A DNA stretch of 64,000 nucleotides from Claveliimonas ammoniilytica (GCF_025567415.1 NZ_JAOQJV010000003.1:62001-126000), one strand, 5' to 3'. Numbered from the stretch's first letter, positions 34,637 to 45,800 are shown. Notes: generated by a model from the sequence alone, not told the origin. Program-made: numbers and translations.

Positions 34637-36382
34637 TTACATATGATCCTTTGCGCCGATATGCGCCTGCCACATATCCCGGTAAAGGGGACAGGTTTCC
34701 AGTAACTTATCATGCGTTCCCCGGGCATGGATAGTTCCATCCTTGACCACCACAATATTGTCCGCACCGATAATGGTAGACAGGCGATGGGCAATCACGA
34801 TCAGCGTTTTACCCACTGTCAGGGCAGAGATTGCTTTCTGCACAACTGCCTCATTCTCTGGATCGATATATGCTGTCGCCTCGTCCAAAATGACCACAGG
34901 GGCGTCCTTCAGCATGGCGCGGGCAATGGCGATTCTCTGTCGCTCACCGCCGGAAAGATGGGAACCGGCGCTGCCGACAACGGTATCATACCCTTGATCC
35001 AACTTGCGGATAAAGGTGTTACAGCCACTTTGTTTTGCTGCCTGCTCCACCTCCGCATCTGTGGCGTCCGGCCTGCCCATGCGGATATTTTCCCGGATGC
35101 TGCGGTTAAACAGGTAATTATCCTGCGATACATAGGAAATCTGGGCGACAATTTCAGACAGCGGTATCTCCTTCAGTTCATGGCCGCCCAGGGTAATACT
35201 ACCGGACGTAACATCCCAATACCCAGCGATCAGCTTCGCCACGGTAGATTTTCCGGAACCGGACGGTCCTACAAGGGCGGTCATGGTTCCCGGCTGAATG
35301 GAAAGGCTCACATCATGCAGCACCTCAGTTTCCCCATCATAGGAAAAGGAAACATGGTCGAGTCCGATACTGGTATCTGCCAGATTTACCGGCGTATCTT
35401 TATGGTTCAGTTCTTCCGCGTTCAATAGCTGGCTGATTTCCTCCACATTGGTTCCCAGTACAGCCAGGTCATCCGTAAAGGTAAAGACGGACATGATCGG
35501 TCCCACAAGCCCCAGGGAGAAAATCACAATGGAGAGGAACGCAGATAATTCCAGGCTGTCGGACAGCCAGAAGGCAAACCCACAGGGCAGCACACAGATC
35601 AGCACTGAGGGAAGGATCGCATTGTAGGCACTCATGGTTTTCTGGTTTTCCCGCATCCATTCCACATAGTAATTCGCATTGTAATTCACGGCGTCCGAAT
35701 ATTTCTTGTAGGAACCGGCTGACTGGCTGAACGCCTTGACGACTTCAATCCCGCCGATATATTCCACAATGGCATTCGCCATATCTTTCCCGGCTTTGAC
35801 CGCGCCCTCCCATTTCTTTGGGTAACTCATCATACCGACAGACATTACGGCAAGACCGACTACCAGCGTAACAAGGGACAACAGCGCCATGCGCCAGTCC
35901 ATAATGAAAAGATACACGACAATTACCACCGGAACCAGGATGTTTGCGGTCATCTCCGGGATGAGATGTGCAAACGTGGATTCCATCCCTTCCACCCGGT
36001 CAACAATCGTTGTTTTATACTGACCGGACGGAGTATCCAGGATCGTCCCCATCGGAACGCGGGCCAGTTTCCCTGTCAGCCTCTCCCGGATATCCCGCAG
36101 CGTGTAATAGGCCGCTGTATGGGAAATAGTCGTTGACAGACTGGAAAACAGCACTTTCCCCAGGTATCCGCAAAGTGCGACCATGCAAGCTGTCACATAA
36201 CGGGAAAAATCCTGCTCCCCGTCCAACATCATTGTGACGATATGCGCCACACAGAAATAAGGCACCATCTGACAGGCAACGCCCAAAACCGCAAGGACGA
36301 CGCTGCCGATGAATTTCCCGTGATACGGTTTGCCCCAGCCCAATAAAACACTTATTGGCGACGCTTTCTTTTCTTCTTTCAT
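34637..36382 (-). CDS. ABC half-transporter, YbtP-like (siderophore uptake)
   Basis: About 581 residues: membrane domain then GPSGSGKSTVAKLIAGYWDV, HLSGGERQRIAIARAML and VVILDEATAYIDPE. The start at 36382 overlaps the stop of the ATPase gene (ATGA) and 14 bases separate it from the partner gene. Same fold as exporters but expected to import by homology to YbtP/Irp6. GC content is clearly higher than in the adjacent NRPS block. Confidence 0.85.
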   Translation of the reverse strand: MKEEKKASPISVLLGWGKPYHGKFIGSVVLAVLGVACQMVPYFCVAHIVTMMLDGEQDFSRYVTACMVALCGYLGKVLFSSLSTTISHTAAYYTLRDIRERLTGKLARVPMGTILDTPSGQYKTTIVDRVEGMESTFAHLIPEMTANILVPVVIVVYLFIMDWRMALLSLVTLVVGLAVMSVGMMSYPKKWEGAVKAGKDMANAIVEYIGGIEVVKAFSQSAGSYKKYSDAVNYNANYYVEWMRENQKTMSAYNAILPSVLICVLPCGFAFWLSDSLELSAFLSIVIFSLGLVGPIMSVFTFTDDLAVLGTNVEEISQLLNAEELNHKDTPVNLADTSIGLDHVSFSYDGETEVLHDVSLSIQPGTMTALVGPSGSGKSTVAKLIAGYWDVTSGSITLGGHELKEIPLSEIVAQISYVSQDNYLFNRSIRENIRMGRPDATDAEVEQAAKQSGCNTFIRKLDQGYDTVVGSAGSHLSGGERQRIAIARAMLKDAPVVILDEATAYIDPENEAVVQKAISALTVGKTLIVIAHRLSTIIGADNIVVVKDGTIHARGTHDKLLETCPLYRDMWQAHIGAKDHM

Positions 36383-37893
36383 TTCATGGACACCTCCTTC
36401 TCCATATCGTTCAGGAAGAATTTCAGCAGACGGTTCCTGCCATCGCTGTCCTCTATGGAATAGCTCTCCTGAACCTGTCCGTTTTCCAAATGAAGGACAA
36501 ATTCGCAGCACCGCAGGATAAATTCCGGATCATGCGTTACCACAACAGCAGTCCTCCCTGTATCCGTTACCTGATTGACAACCTTTGCAACCTGCCTCAT
36601 GTGCAGGAGGTCAAGGCCGCTGGTCGGCTCATCAAATAATACAAGGGGCCTCTCCGATGTAATCGCAGAGGCAACCGCAACGCGCTGCTTCTGCCCGCCG
36701 GATAAGCTCATTGGATGGCAGTCCTTGTATGGCAATAAATCCATTCCATCCAGAATCTGTTCTGCTTTTTCTTTGTCCTCATCTCTCATGCTCAACAGGA
36801 TTTCATCCAGGACGCTTTCTGTAAAAAGCTGATGATTTACGTCCTGCATGACCATATAACACAGCCGGAGCCTTTCTTTTTGGGAATACGCCCTTTCCTG
36901 ATCCTGTACCAAGCCCCGGCACCGCTTTTCCAATCCGCACAGACACCGGGAAAGGGTTGACTTCCCAGCCCCATTATGCCCGATCACCGCAGTTGCCTTG
37001 CCAACCGGAAAGACCGCTTCTGGAATATGCAGGATTTCCGGCTCATGTTTATAAGAAAATGAAATATTGGATAGCATCCAAGATGAATCCGATCTGTGCG
37101 AAACCGGTCCCGTTATCTCTTTCAACCCGTCCAGTGATAAAGGACGAAGTCCCATTTCATCCCGCTGTTTTGCAGACAGGCCCGTAAATTCCTTCGCCGA
37201 ATAATCGCCCTGGATTTCCCCGTCTTTCAAGTATAGAACGCGGTCAAATAAACCGGACAGATAATAGAGCCTGTGTTCCGATATAATAATCGTTTTTCCC
37301 TGTGCTTTCAGGATGGAAAGGAGCTGCCGGAAATCGGATATGGCGTAGGTATCCAGATTGGATGATGGTTCGTCCAAAACATAAATCCGGGGATCAACCG
37401 CCGCAGCCGAGCCGCAGGCGATTTTTTGCTTTTCCCCACCGGATAGGGAGAAAATGCTCCTGTCAAGCAACGGCTCCAGTTTTAACTGCCCTGCCACACG
37501 GTTTACCCGTTCCCGTACAATTTCCTCCGGCATCCCGTGATTTTCCGGCCCAAAGGCCAGCTCGCTGGTCGTATCCACATTGAAGAACTGGGAACGGGGA
37601 TTTTGGAATACAGAGCCTACCTTCAATGAAATATCAAACAGTGATAATTCGCGGGTATCCTTTCCGTCCAACCGGACAGAACCGGTAAAATTCCCTTCAT
37701 GGTAATGGGGAATCAGGCCATTCAGCAAACGTGTCATCGTAGTTTTTCCACAGCCGGAGGGTCCGCAAAGCAGGACAAAAGAACCATCCTCAATCGTACA
37801 GGAAATATTCTGTAATGCCCCTCCAGTCTGCGTATCATTGCCAGGAATCCCACTGGCCGGATAGGAAAACGACACATTCTGACATTCGATCAT
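36379..37893 (-). CDS. ECF-type ABC transporter, two fused ATPase domains
   Basis: 504 residues with two complete nucleotide-binding domains: GPSGCGKTTMTRLLNGLIPH / LSGGEKQKIACGSA / IYVLDEPSSNLD, and GHNGAGKSTLSRCLCGL / LSGGQKQRVAVAS / LVLFDEPTSGLD. Fused EcfA units drive energy-coupling-factor importers. The start is ATG 37893 (MIECQNVSFSYP) after GGGGGTG; a much longer open frame upstream belongs to another phase and should be ignored. Confidence 0.88.
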   Translation of the reverse strand: MIECQNVSFSYPASGIPGNDTQTGGALQNISCTIEDGSFVLLCGPSGCGKTTMTRLLNGLIPHYHEGNFTGSVRLDGKDTRELSLFDISLKVGSVFQNPRSQFFNVDTTSELAFGPENHGMPEEIVRERVNRVAGQLKLEPLLDRSIFSLSGGEKQKIACGSAAAVDPRIYVLDEPSSNLDTYAISDFRQLLSILKAQGKTIIISEHRLYYLSGLFDRVLYLKDGEIQGDYSAKEFTGLSAKQRDEMGLRPLSLDGLKEITGPVSHRSDSSWMLSNISFSYKHEPEILHIPEAVFPVGKATAVIGHNGAGKSTLSRCLCGLEKRCRGLVQDQERAYSQKERLRLCYMVMQDVNHQLFTESVLDEILLSMRDEDKEKAEQILDGMDLLPYKDCHPMSLSGGQKQRVAVASAITSERPLVLFDEPTSGLDLLHMRQVAKVVNQVTDTGRTAVVVTHDPEFILRCCEFVLHLENGQVQESYSIEDSDGRNRLLKFFLNDMEKEVSMK

Positions 37894-37898
37894 GATAT

Positions 37899-38636
37899 TC
37901 ACCCCCTTGCAACCAGCACATAAATCTGTGCGGCAAATGCACCGATACAAATCAGCAGCAGAATCACATCCTGCACATGAAACCCTAACTTGCAGATATT
38001 TGTCCGTTTTACAGGACCGCCCAAACCTCTGGTAAGGGCAGCGGCAGAAAGTTCTTCCCCGATCTTTACCGAGCATATCATCATGGGAACCATGCGGTAT
38101 TCCAGGATCGTGCCTGCTTTGCCACCGCCAAAACGGACGCCGCGCATCCGCATGGCGTCCCCAATCGCGCTCCATTCCTCCGCGACTGTCGGGAAAAACC
38201 GAAACATCACGGACATGGGGATTGTGATCTGCTTTGGAAGATGGATCCGTTCCATAGCCGCCACAAATTCGCTCACTGTTGTCGTGGTGACAACAAAATA
38301 TCCCATTACTATGCCGGGCGTAAACCGCAGCAGTATGCCGACAACGGCAACCGCAATATAATTGAGAACGCCGGTCAGCCGTGACAGTCCAAACATTTTC
38401 AGGCACAGGCTACCGCCAAAAATCAGGATGTAGAGGACTGAATCTTTCCATTTTTTTGCCGCCAGCAGAAGCAGCAGCGGAATCGCAGCAAGTACGATTA
38501 TGTAATACTGCATGATACCCTCATACGAACCGCCCAGGATAAAAACGGCTATGGTAATCAGTACCGCCAGCTTTGTCCGTGGGTCAAGTATGATCCCGCT
38601 GTTGCTTTTCTGGCTTGCAAGAAGTTCGCGGCTCAT
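37899..38636 (-). CDS. ECF-type transporter T component (EcfT)
   Basis: 245 residues, about six helices, with the coupling-helix signature AIGDAMRMRGVRFGG. It links the ATPases to the substrate-binding S protein. Start overlaps the stop of the S gene by one base; ends five bases before the ATPase gene, so all three are one unit. Confidence 0.85.
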   Translation of the reverse strand: MSRELLASQKSNSGIILDPRTKLAVLITIAVFILGGSYEGIMQYYIIVLAAIPLLLLLAAKKWKDSVLYILIFGGSLCLKMFGLSRLTGVLNYIAVAVVGILLRFTPGIVMGYFVVTTTTVSEFVAAMERIHLPKQITIPMSVMFRFFPTVAEEWSAIGDAMRMRGVRFGGGKAGTILEYRMVPMMICSVKIGEELSAAALTRGLGGPVKRTNICKLGFHVQDVILLLICIGAFAAQIYVLVARG

Positions 38637-39217
38637 TATACGATTCCCGCCCGTTCAAAGTGCTTCCTGAAAATCTTCTGCCCGATCAGGCCGCCCACAA
38701 TCCCGCTGACAAAGGACGCCGCCAGCAGGATCGGCAGAATCCAGTCCGGCATATAAGCCATGAGCGTATCGGCATATTCCTTGCCATAGCCGGGAAGAAG
38801 GCTCTGATAGTAAGCGTCGCGGGTTACTACGATGGGAATAAATGCGCCGATGACCCACATGGAAAAAACGCCATGCGTCAGCACTTCGCGCTTTGCATTT
38901 TTGTAATCACAAGCCTTCAGCATGAAATCGGCAATCAACCCAAAGATCAAGCCAGTGGGGATGCACCAATAACCCATGCCTGTCAGCAGCATAATAATTC
39001 CCAACAGCACGCCGCAGATAGTCAGCATCCCAAACTTCTTGATTTTAGAGAAAAACAGCATCATGGGGATGCCTCCGACCAGCGGGACGATCACACTGAT
39101 GAGTGGGATGAAGATCGGGATAAACCCGATGGATGCCGCTGCAAAAATGACAATAAAATAGATTGCCGTAAAAATACCGATGTTGATTAAGTCCTTGCCC
39201 TGCAATTTGTTGTTCAT
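38636..39217 (-). CDS. ECF S component, MptD / Trep_Strep family
   Basis: 193 residues with six membrane helices, starting MNNKLQGKDLINIGIFTAIY, with GGIPMMLFFSKIKKFG in the second half of the first repeat. Trep_Strep S components have unknown substrates and occur with fused EcfA and EcfT beside siderophore-type loci. First gene of the iron operon, with GAGGAGG as ribosome site. It may bind the apo- or ferric siderophore or a precursor. Confidence 0.82.
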   Translation of the reverse strand: MNNKLQGKDLINIGIFTAIYFIVIFAAASIGFIPIFIPLISVIVPLVGGIPMMLFFSKIKKFGMLTICGVLLGIIMLLTGMGYWCIPTGLIFGLIADFMLKACDYKNAKREVLTHGVFSMWVIGAFIPIVVTRDAYYQSLLPGYGKEYADTLMAYMPDWILPILLAASFVSGIVGGLIGQKIFRKHFERAGIV

Positions 39218-39247
39218 TGCGAAACCTCCTCGATTGCTTTCTATTGA

Positions 39248-39263
39248 TTAGACTTAGCTAACC
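39248..39263. promoter_or_regulatory. DtxR-type iron box 1 (TTAG-N6-CTAACC)
   Basis: TTAGACTTAGCTAACC lies in the divergent region between the transport operon and araC. It matches the DtxR core TTAGGTTAGCCTAACC in its outer parts and shares TTAG-N6-CTAA with sites at 58433 and 61327. A TATAAT-like element on the plus strand begins a few bases away. Confidence 0.65.
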
Positions 39264-39438
39264 ATTTATAATAGTAGCACACATCTGGAATTGCTTCTAT
39301 GCCCGTTTCGGTGTTTTAAGCCCAAATAGCAACGAGTTTTTCTGTCTGTCCGGGTATTGGATTGACCAGACACAAAAATACGCTTATAATAATTTCAACA
39401 AATTTGGAACCATAACAGGACGAAAGGGGAGGATACCA

Positions 39439-40413
39439 TTGCGGGATATGATAGACAGCATTTTAGAGAACAGCCACTCGATTTCAGGAGTGGCTTTAAA
39501 AAATACCCCAAACAGCAGAGAATTACTATTAGACCAAGCCACTGGAAAAGGGCGCATGACATTCTATACTCTTTTCCCCGGCCTGACGGTTGCGTTTATT
39601 TTTGTGAATGCTCCCGCATGGCCGGAGTCTGACGAAAACTCTGATTTAAGGCCGTTGCTGATCAATTATTGCATTTCTGGAAGGAGTGAGCTGCTCTTAG
39701 ATGACGGCAGCTATATCTATCTGAAAGAAAATGATTTTTGTGTCAGCGAACAGACCGCACAAAAAGAATACATTTTCCCCACAGGCAAGTATCAGGGGAT
39801 AAAGATATATTTTGACCTTGCGCTGCTTTCGCAATCCAGCGGACAGATCATGGAGACTTTTGATATTGACCCCGCCCAATTAGAAGAACTCTATTGCAGA
39901 AAAAGAAAGACCTATATCAATGAAGCGGACCATGACCTAACAGCGGTTTTTCAAAAACTCTGGTCTCTTTCAGAAAACCCTTCTCCTTTTTACCTGCGGA
40001 TCTATACGCTTGAACTGCTGCACGAGCTTCTCTGCATGGAGATCCACCCGTCCAAAACCTGCGGCTTCTATACAGAAACTCAGGTTGAAATTGCAAAGAG
40101 GGCTGCACAGATTATCAGTGAAGATTTGCACAAACATATCCCCATAAGCCAGATAGCCGAACGGTTTTCCGTTAGTGAAACGAGCCTGAAAAACTATTTC
40201 CGAGGAGTATATGGTCAGAACATTTCAACCTGGCTGCGTGAAATCCGCATGGATACAGCTGCCGAACTTTTGTCAAATACGAAGCGTCCGATCGCTGAGA
40301 TTTCTGAACAGGTCGGATATTCCAATCAGGGGAAATTTGCAGCAGTATTTAAGAAACGATTTGGTTTATCGCCTTTGGAATACCGGCGTTTAAAAAACTT
40401 AGATAAATCTTGA
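39439..40413 (+). CDS. AraC-family regulator (YbtA/PchR-like)
   Basis: 324 residues. The N-terminal sensor (FFxxPGL-type start, CISGRSELLLDDGSYIYLKE) is followed by a C-terminal AraC domain with both helix-turn-helices (ISQIAERFSVSETSLKNYFRG; IAEISEQVGYSNQGKFAAVFKKRFG). YbtA- and PchR-type proteins activate siderophore genes when bound to the ferric siderophore. TTG start at 39439 behind GGGGAGG. Divergent from the importers, which are its likely targets. Confidence 0.85.
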   Translation: MRDMIDSILENSHSISGVALKNTPNSRELLLDQATGKGRMTFYTLFPGLTVAFIFVNAPAWPESDENSDLRPLLINYCISGRSELLLDDGSYIYLKENDFCVSEQTAQKEYIFPTGKYQGIKIYFDLALLSQSSGQIMETFDIDPAQLEELYCRKRKTYINEADHDLTAVFQKLWSLSENPSPFYLRIYTLELLHELLCMEIHPSKTCGFYTETQVEIAKRAAQIISEDLHKHIPISQIAERFSVSETSLKNYFRGVYGQNISTWLREIRMDTAAELLSNTKRPIAEISEQVGYSNQGKFAAVFKKRFGLSPLEYRRLKNLDKS

Positions 40414-40449
40414 AAATATTATACTTTTTAACTGATTATTCAATTCTTA

Positions 40450-40478
40450 GAGCCACTTGTCGACTAGACTGGTGGCTC
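40450..40478. terminator. Hairpin between araC and the biosynthesis operon
   Basis: GAGCCAC (40450-40456) pairs with GTGGCTC (40472-40478) between two converging transcripts. No T-run follows directly, so it is a weak terminator. Confidence 0.4.
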
Positions 40479-40539
40479 CATAGATAACAATCGTTATAAT
40501 TTTATTCTCTTTATTCAGTTCAAAATCGTATATCGTTTT

Positions 40540-42033
40540 TTAATATTGTTTTTTACCACTCTTTTTTGACTCTCTAATCGCATGATATGCACGGATTATC
40601 TCTTCTCTACCCACTTTCTCCCATTTAAACCCCAATTGTTCCAATATAAATATTGTTCTGTCACCCCCTATATTTAGGTCACACTTTCCAATATCATTCA
40701 CTATTTCACACTCAAAAACCAGTTGTTTAAATAATTCCTGTTCTTTTGTATCTGTTTTCTTATAATAATTATAAATTTCTTCCACCGATAACTCTTTCAT
40801 AATAATATCTTTGTTATTTTCACAGTCCTTGAAACAATTTAGAATTTCCTTAATTGTAAGACCGTTAGGATTTATAACATGATATACATCATTAGATCTA
40901 TCGTCCGACAAAATCAACTTTACAACAGCTTCACTAATTTTATCCACACATGAAATATCCATTTTTCTTTGAATTTCAGACGGTACTATTCGTAATCTAT
41001 ACAAATTACGGTAATAAATATAGGCAGAACTTTCATTTACATTTATTTGATATTTTCCCGTTTTTGAATCAAACAGAATACCACTCATACGATATATACT
41101 GCTTTGAACCCCTTGATTTTTAGCATTCTTTAATACCTTTTCCGCTTTTACTTTAGAGCGTAAATACTGATTTTCCAACCCATCTAAAGTGCTTTCATCA
41201 TATTCTGTAAAAATTGTTTTACTTTTTTCCATATTAGCTCCGTATACAATTCCTATTGTAGACATATGGTGGATATCTTTATTTATACCATTTTTTGCAA
41301 AATCTACTATATTTTCAACAATTTTAACATTGATTAATTCAAACTCCGAATTTTTACCCATATGTTTAACTAGGGCAGCCGAATTAATGATAGCTTCTAT
41401 ATGATTTGCTAATTCTTTATATTCATTTTCTGTTAACCCAAACATATCTAATGTCAAATCACCTATAATTATTTTTATCCGATGTGAATATTGATCATAA
41501 CTTCCATTTCCAAAATAGTATTCATAATGCTTCTTTATTCTATTTTGAGCTTGACGCATAGAATCTGCACGGATTAAAAGAGTAATGGTTGCCACGCTTT
41601 CTAGTAACAATTGGTGCAAAAGATATATGCCCAAAAAACCCGTTGCTCCTAGCAATAATACATCTTTATATTTATCGTCTTCTTTCTTTACATTATTTAC
41701 TTTTGCATATTTCTTTTGATATTCTCGCTTCTCTGTTTCATTAATTTCTTTTAACTGTTTGAACGCAAAAGTCTGTTCAAATTTTCTTAACATTATGTTT
41801 GCATCTTCTTTTAAATTAGCTGCAATGTTTCTGATTGTTGGATTGGCAAAAAATTGTGGTATATCCACTTCAAAACGCTCGCTCAATTTACTTATAATGG
41901 CAATCGCCTGTAAAGAACTTCCTCCTAGATCAAAGAAATTATCATCAATATCAAATGTATTATCTTGAAGTGTATCTTTCCAAGCATCATACACAATATT
42001 CTGATAAAACTGTTCTTTTCTTTTCTCGTCCAT
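40540..42033 (-). CDS. NRPS release protein: carrier domain plus thioester reductase
   Basis: 497 residues. Residues 1-80 form a PCP with the pantetheine serine in DNFFDLGGSSLQ. The rest is an NAD(P)H thioester reductase: LLLGATGFLGIYLLHQLLLE binds the cofactor and NQYLRSKVKAEKV holds the catalytic Tyr-x3-Lys. It would accept the finished chain and release it as an aldehyde, or after a second reduction an alcohol. Last gene of the biosynthesis operon, two bases after the TE. AT-rich, like its neighbours to 48 kb. Confidence 0.85.
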   Translation of the reverse strand: MDEKRKEQFYQNIVYDAWKDTLQDNTFDIDDNFFDLGGSSLQAIAIISKLSERFEVDIPQFFANPTIRNIAANLKEDANIMLRKFEQTFAFKQLKEINETEKREYQKKYAKVNNVKKEDDKYKDVLLLGATGFLGIYLLHQLLLESVATITLLIRADSMRQAQNRIKKHYEYYFGNGSYDQYSHRIKIIIGDLTLDMFGLTENEYKELANHIEAIINSAALVKHMGKNSEFELINVKIVENIVDFAKNGINKDIHHMSTIGIVYGANMEKSKTIFTEYDESTLDGLENQYLRSKVKAEKVLKNAKNQGVQSSIYRMSGILFDSKTGKYQINVNESSAYIYYRNLYRLRIVPSEIQRKMDISCVDKISEAVVKLILSDDRSNDVYHVINPNGLTIKEILNCFKDCENNKDIIMKELSVEEIYNYYKKTDTKEQELFKQLVFECEIVNDIGKCDLNIGGDRTIFILEQLGFKWEKVGREEIIRAYHAIRESKKSGKKQY

Positions 42034-42034
42034 A

Positions 42035-42787
42035 TTATTGAACCTCCAATAATTTCTGATTTATCATTTCACATATACACTGTTTTTCTATATCTACAAA
42101 AAAGTGTCCTCCAGCCATTTCTTCTATTTTTACATTTCCATTGGTACATTCTCTCCATTTTTCTATTTTTTCACGATGAATATTTTTGTCTTCCTTTCCA
42201 TACCATATATCAAAATCACAAGACATTCTTTCGTGCGATCTATATTGATAAGTAGCAAGCATATTACAATCTGCTCTTAACATAGGAATATAATAATCTA
42301 AAAACACTTTATTTTTAACAATAGCCTCATCAAACATTTCCAATCTCAATAAATATTCAATTACATCTTCTCTTGTTCCTTCTGCAGGAAACTCCAAAAT
42401 AGAACCTTTTAAATATTCTGGGGACTCGCTCGAAGCTATAAAGCCTGCTATAGGTTCTCTATCATATACCTTTTTCACTTTTGCAGAAATTTCATAAGCC
42501 AAAACCGCCCCTCCACAATACCCAAAAAAAGCATATGGAACAGAAAAGAGTTCCTTATTTTCGTTTATAAAATCATCTACAAACAACTCGAAATTCTCTT
42601 CCATTGGATCATTTTTTCTAAGTTCCCTTTCTGGATATAATATAGGGAGCAAATTTATTCTTGAATCTATTAATTTCTTCCAAGTAGCAAAATTACTTGC
42701 ACTCCCTCCTGGATAAGAAAAACATAATAAATTAATTTTATTCTCTTCTGACATTCTACCATGCGCTATCCATTTATTATCGTACAT
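42035..42787 (-). CDS. Type II thioesterase with cysteine nucleophile
   Basis: 250 residues of the alpha/beta-hydrolase fold seen in NRPS editing thioesterases (LCFSYPGGSASNFATWK; C-terminal AGGHFFV histidine). The nucleophile elbow is GYCGG, so a cysteine replaces the usual serine of GHSMG. It could remove wrong acyl groups from carrier domains, or act as an acyltransferase. Downstream of the second NRPS with 14 bases between. Confidence 0.78.
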   Translation of the reverse strand: MYDNKWIAHGRMSEENKINLLCFSYPGGSASNFATWKKLIDSRINLLPILYPERELRKNDPMEENFELFVDDFINENKELFSVPYAFFGYCGGAVLAYEISAKVKKVYDREPIAGFIASSESPEYLKGSILEFPAEGTREDVIEYLLRLEMFDEAIVKNKVFLDYYIPMLRADCNMLATYQYRSHERMSCDFDIWYGKEDKNIHREKIEKWRECTNGNVKIEEMAGGHFFVDIEKQCICEMINQKLLEVQ

Positions 42788-42801
42788 ACGTTCCTCCTAT
42801 A

Positions 42802-45800
42802 TTATTGCTGGTTTGTTATGCATTCTGCCATCTTATATATTGTGGGTGATGAATAAACATCCATTAACGACATTTTATACTGATATCTAGTTTCAAGTTC
42901 TGTGAGAAGTTTTACAACAAGAATAGAGTCTCCACCACATTCAAAGAAATCTTCATCAACTGAAATATCCGTTGTATTGAATAGCTCACACCAAACTTTG
43001 TATATATTCTCCTCTGTTTCTGATAATTTTTGTTCAGATTTCCCTCTACTTCTGCTCTTCTTCATTCCTTCAATTGCTCTTGACGTAAGAACCTTGATAT
43101 CAATTTTCCCGTTTACCGTTAATGGAATTTCACTAAGATATTCACAATATACCGGGATCATATACTGTGGAATTTTTTCGGATAAATATTTTCCTAATTC
43201 TTCTTTAGAGAGCGCATCACTTTCATTTTCCAAAACAGCAAACATACATACAGAAATTACATCATTATTATTTACAGTTATTACTTTCAAATCTTTAGGA
43301 TGCAATATCTCTACTATTGCCATTTCAATTTCGCCCAGTTCAACCCGATGTCCACGTATTTTTACTTGGAAATCAGATCGTCCTTGAAATTCAATAGTTC
43401 CATCTGGCATGTATCTCCCGATGTCTCCTGTTTTATATAAGCGTTCTTTCAACTGCCTCGAATATATAAATTTTTTCTCTGTCAATTCCGGATCTCCCAA
43501 GTATCCAATTGCCAACCCTTTTCCGGCAATATAAATATCCCCAGAAATCCAGTCTAACGTCTCTTCTCCCTTTTCATTTAATATATAAAACCTTTGATTA
43601 GCCAATGGCTTTCCGTAAGGAATGCTTCGAATATAATTTTGCTTTATATTAATCGGATAATATATAGACCATATTGCAGCCTCAGTTGCTCCTCCTAAAC
43701 TTACAATTTCAGCATTTGGAAAGTACTTGCTAATCTCCTTCGGTAAATCTACAGGTATCCAGTCTCCAGAAAGTAATATAAGCCTTACTGCATCTAATAT
43801 AGGTTTTTCCTTCCCTTTCAAAAACATAGTTAGCATTTTCATCTGTCCTGGAACCCCATTAAACACACTTATATTTTCATGTTTCAGAAGATCATACCAA
43901 TGTGCAGGATCTTTCGCCTGCTCCTCATTCACCTGAACCAGTTCTGCACCAGCAAAAAAAGTTCCAAAAATATCATACACAGACAAATCAAAACTCAGAT
44001 TAGAAATATTCAAAATCCTGTCATCGGAGTTAATTTTAAACTTATTGTTAATGTCCAATATAGTATTAGTTGCAGCACTATGAGAAATAATTACTCCTTT
44101 AGGATTTCCTGTACTTCCTGATGTAAAAATCACGTATGCTGGTGCTTCTATATCTATGTTTATCTGTTTATAATCATTGCCAGACCTCTCTTTCCTCTTA
44201 ATATCTCGTATATTCAACTTTTTTGTTAAATCATGGCTTATAAAATTATCTTCTTCAAGTATACAACATTTCACGTGAGCACTTTTTATAATTTTATCGA
44301 CCCTTTCTGATGGTTGATGAATGTCCAAAGGAAGGTAAACCGCTCCTTTTGACAATATGCCAAGAACTGCTGCAATCTGCCAAACTCCCTTAGATACTGC
44401 TACCGCGACAATATCCCCTTTAAATACATCCTCAGATTCAAGAACTTCAATTATTGTATCAACATAATACGAAAGTTCTTTATATGAATAATATTTCCCA
44501 TTTGAATAAAGGGCTTTGTTCTCTTGACAACATTCTAAAGTTTCAAAAAAACCTTCATGCAAATATTTAGTTTCAAATTCTTTCCTCGTATTATTAGTAA
44601 CACATCTGATTTTTCTAACAGCTTTTGGTAAGATTGATTCTAACGAAATATCCAAAGTATTATTATCAATAATCCTATATATTAATTCACGGAAACTTTC
44701 AAAAGCTTCTTCTATTAATCCTTTCGGGAACACGCCTAAACGCACATCCCAATTTAAACGAACTCCTTTTTCCAATTCTAAAACCTGACAATCTATAAGG
44801 ACTTGAGGTGTCTGACTAATCGTATAAAGGATTTTTCCTTTTCGTTGATTACTATACTTAACTGCCCCAAGTGTACTTGTATATACTGCCGGAACTGTAA
44901 TCTCCTTTTTTATTCGTTTTCCCATTTCCCTTAAAACTTCTTTGCTAGAAAAAGAATTATGGCTTAAATCTTCCCATAATCTATATTGAATTTTTTTGGC
45001 TTTTTCAAAATAATTTGTATAATCAAGATCTTCAACTTCCAAAATATTAGCAGTTGTAAAATCCCCTATAACTCTGTCAATACTCGGATGAAATGGAGGG
45101 CGATCAACCATCGTAACGTCGATGCAAAAACTTTGGTTTTTTGAAATTTTTCTCAATGCCTCTGCATACGCTGTTAATATTAAGCTTGAAGTGGTAAGCT
45201 GAAAGTTCTTTGCCAAATCACATAACTTTTCATATTCATCTGATTCAAGGAAAAATTTATATTGTGTAAAAAGGACTTCTTTTTCCTGCTGTTCTACCAC
45301 TGGGAATTCTGGTACTTCTGACAATCTAGGAATCCTTTTTTCCCAATACTTTTTATCCTCCTCGTATTTTTTCTTCCCATTTACTGTTTTTTTCAGGCTT
45401 TCCTTGTATAGTACAATATCTCTAAATGATAACTGTTGTTTAAATGAAAGTTTACCGTTATAATATACTTCTTCAAATTCATTCAAAATAACATTTATGC
45501 TTACAAAATCAGCAACAAGCATATCTAATGAAATATGTAAAATATATTTGTTTTTCAATTTTGTTATCTCAACATCAAATAAAGGCCAAGTGCCTACGCG
45601 ATATTGCTTTTTGGTTAAACTTTCCCTTTTTTGGGCAATAATAACTTCTGCATTTTCCATATCTGACAAATCCGAAAATACTATTTGTGGCACTGTATAT
45701 GATGATAATATTTCTTGTGTTCCCTCTTGATTAATAACAGCGTGCAGCATATCATTATATTTAATAACCTGCTCCCACGCATATTGTGCTTTGTTCAACT

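Noticed and set aside
37894..38406. N-terminal 171-residue extension of the fused ATPase frame.
   Set aside because: It lies inside the T-component gene in another phase; the ATPase has a proper start and ribosome site at 37893.
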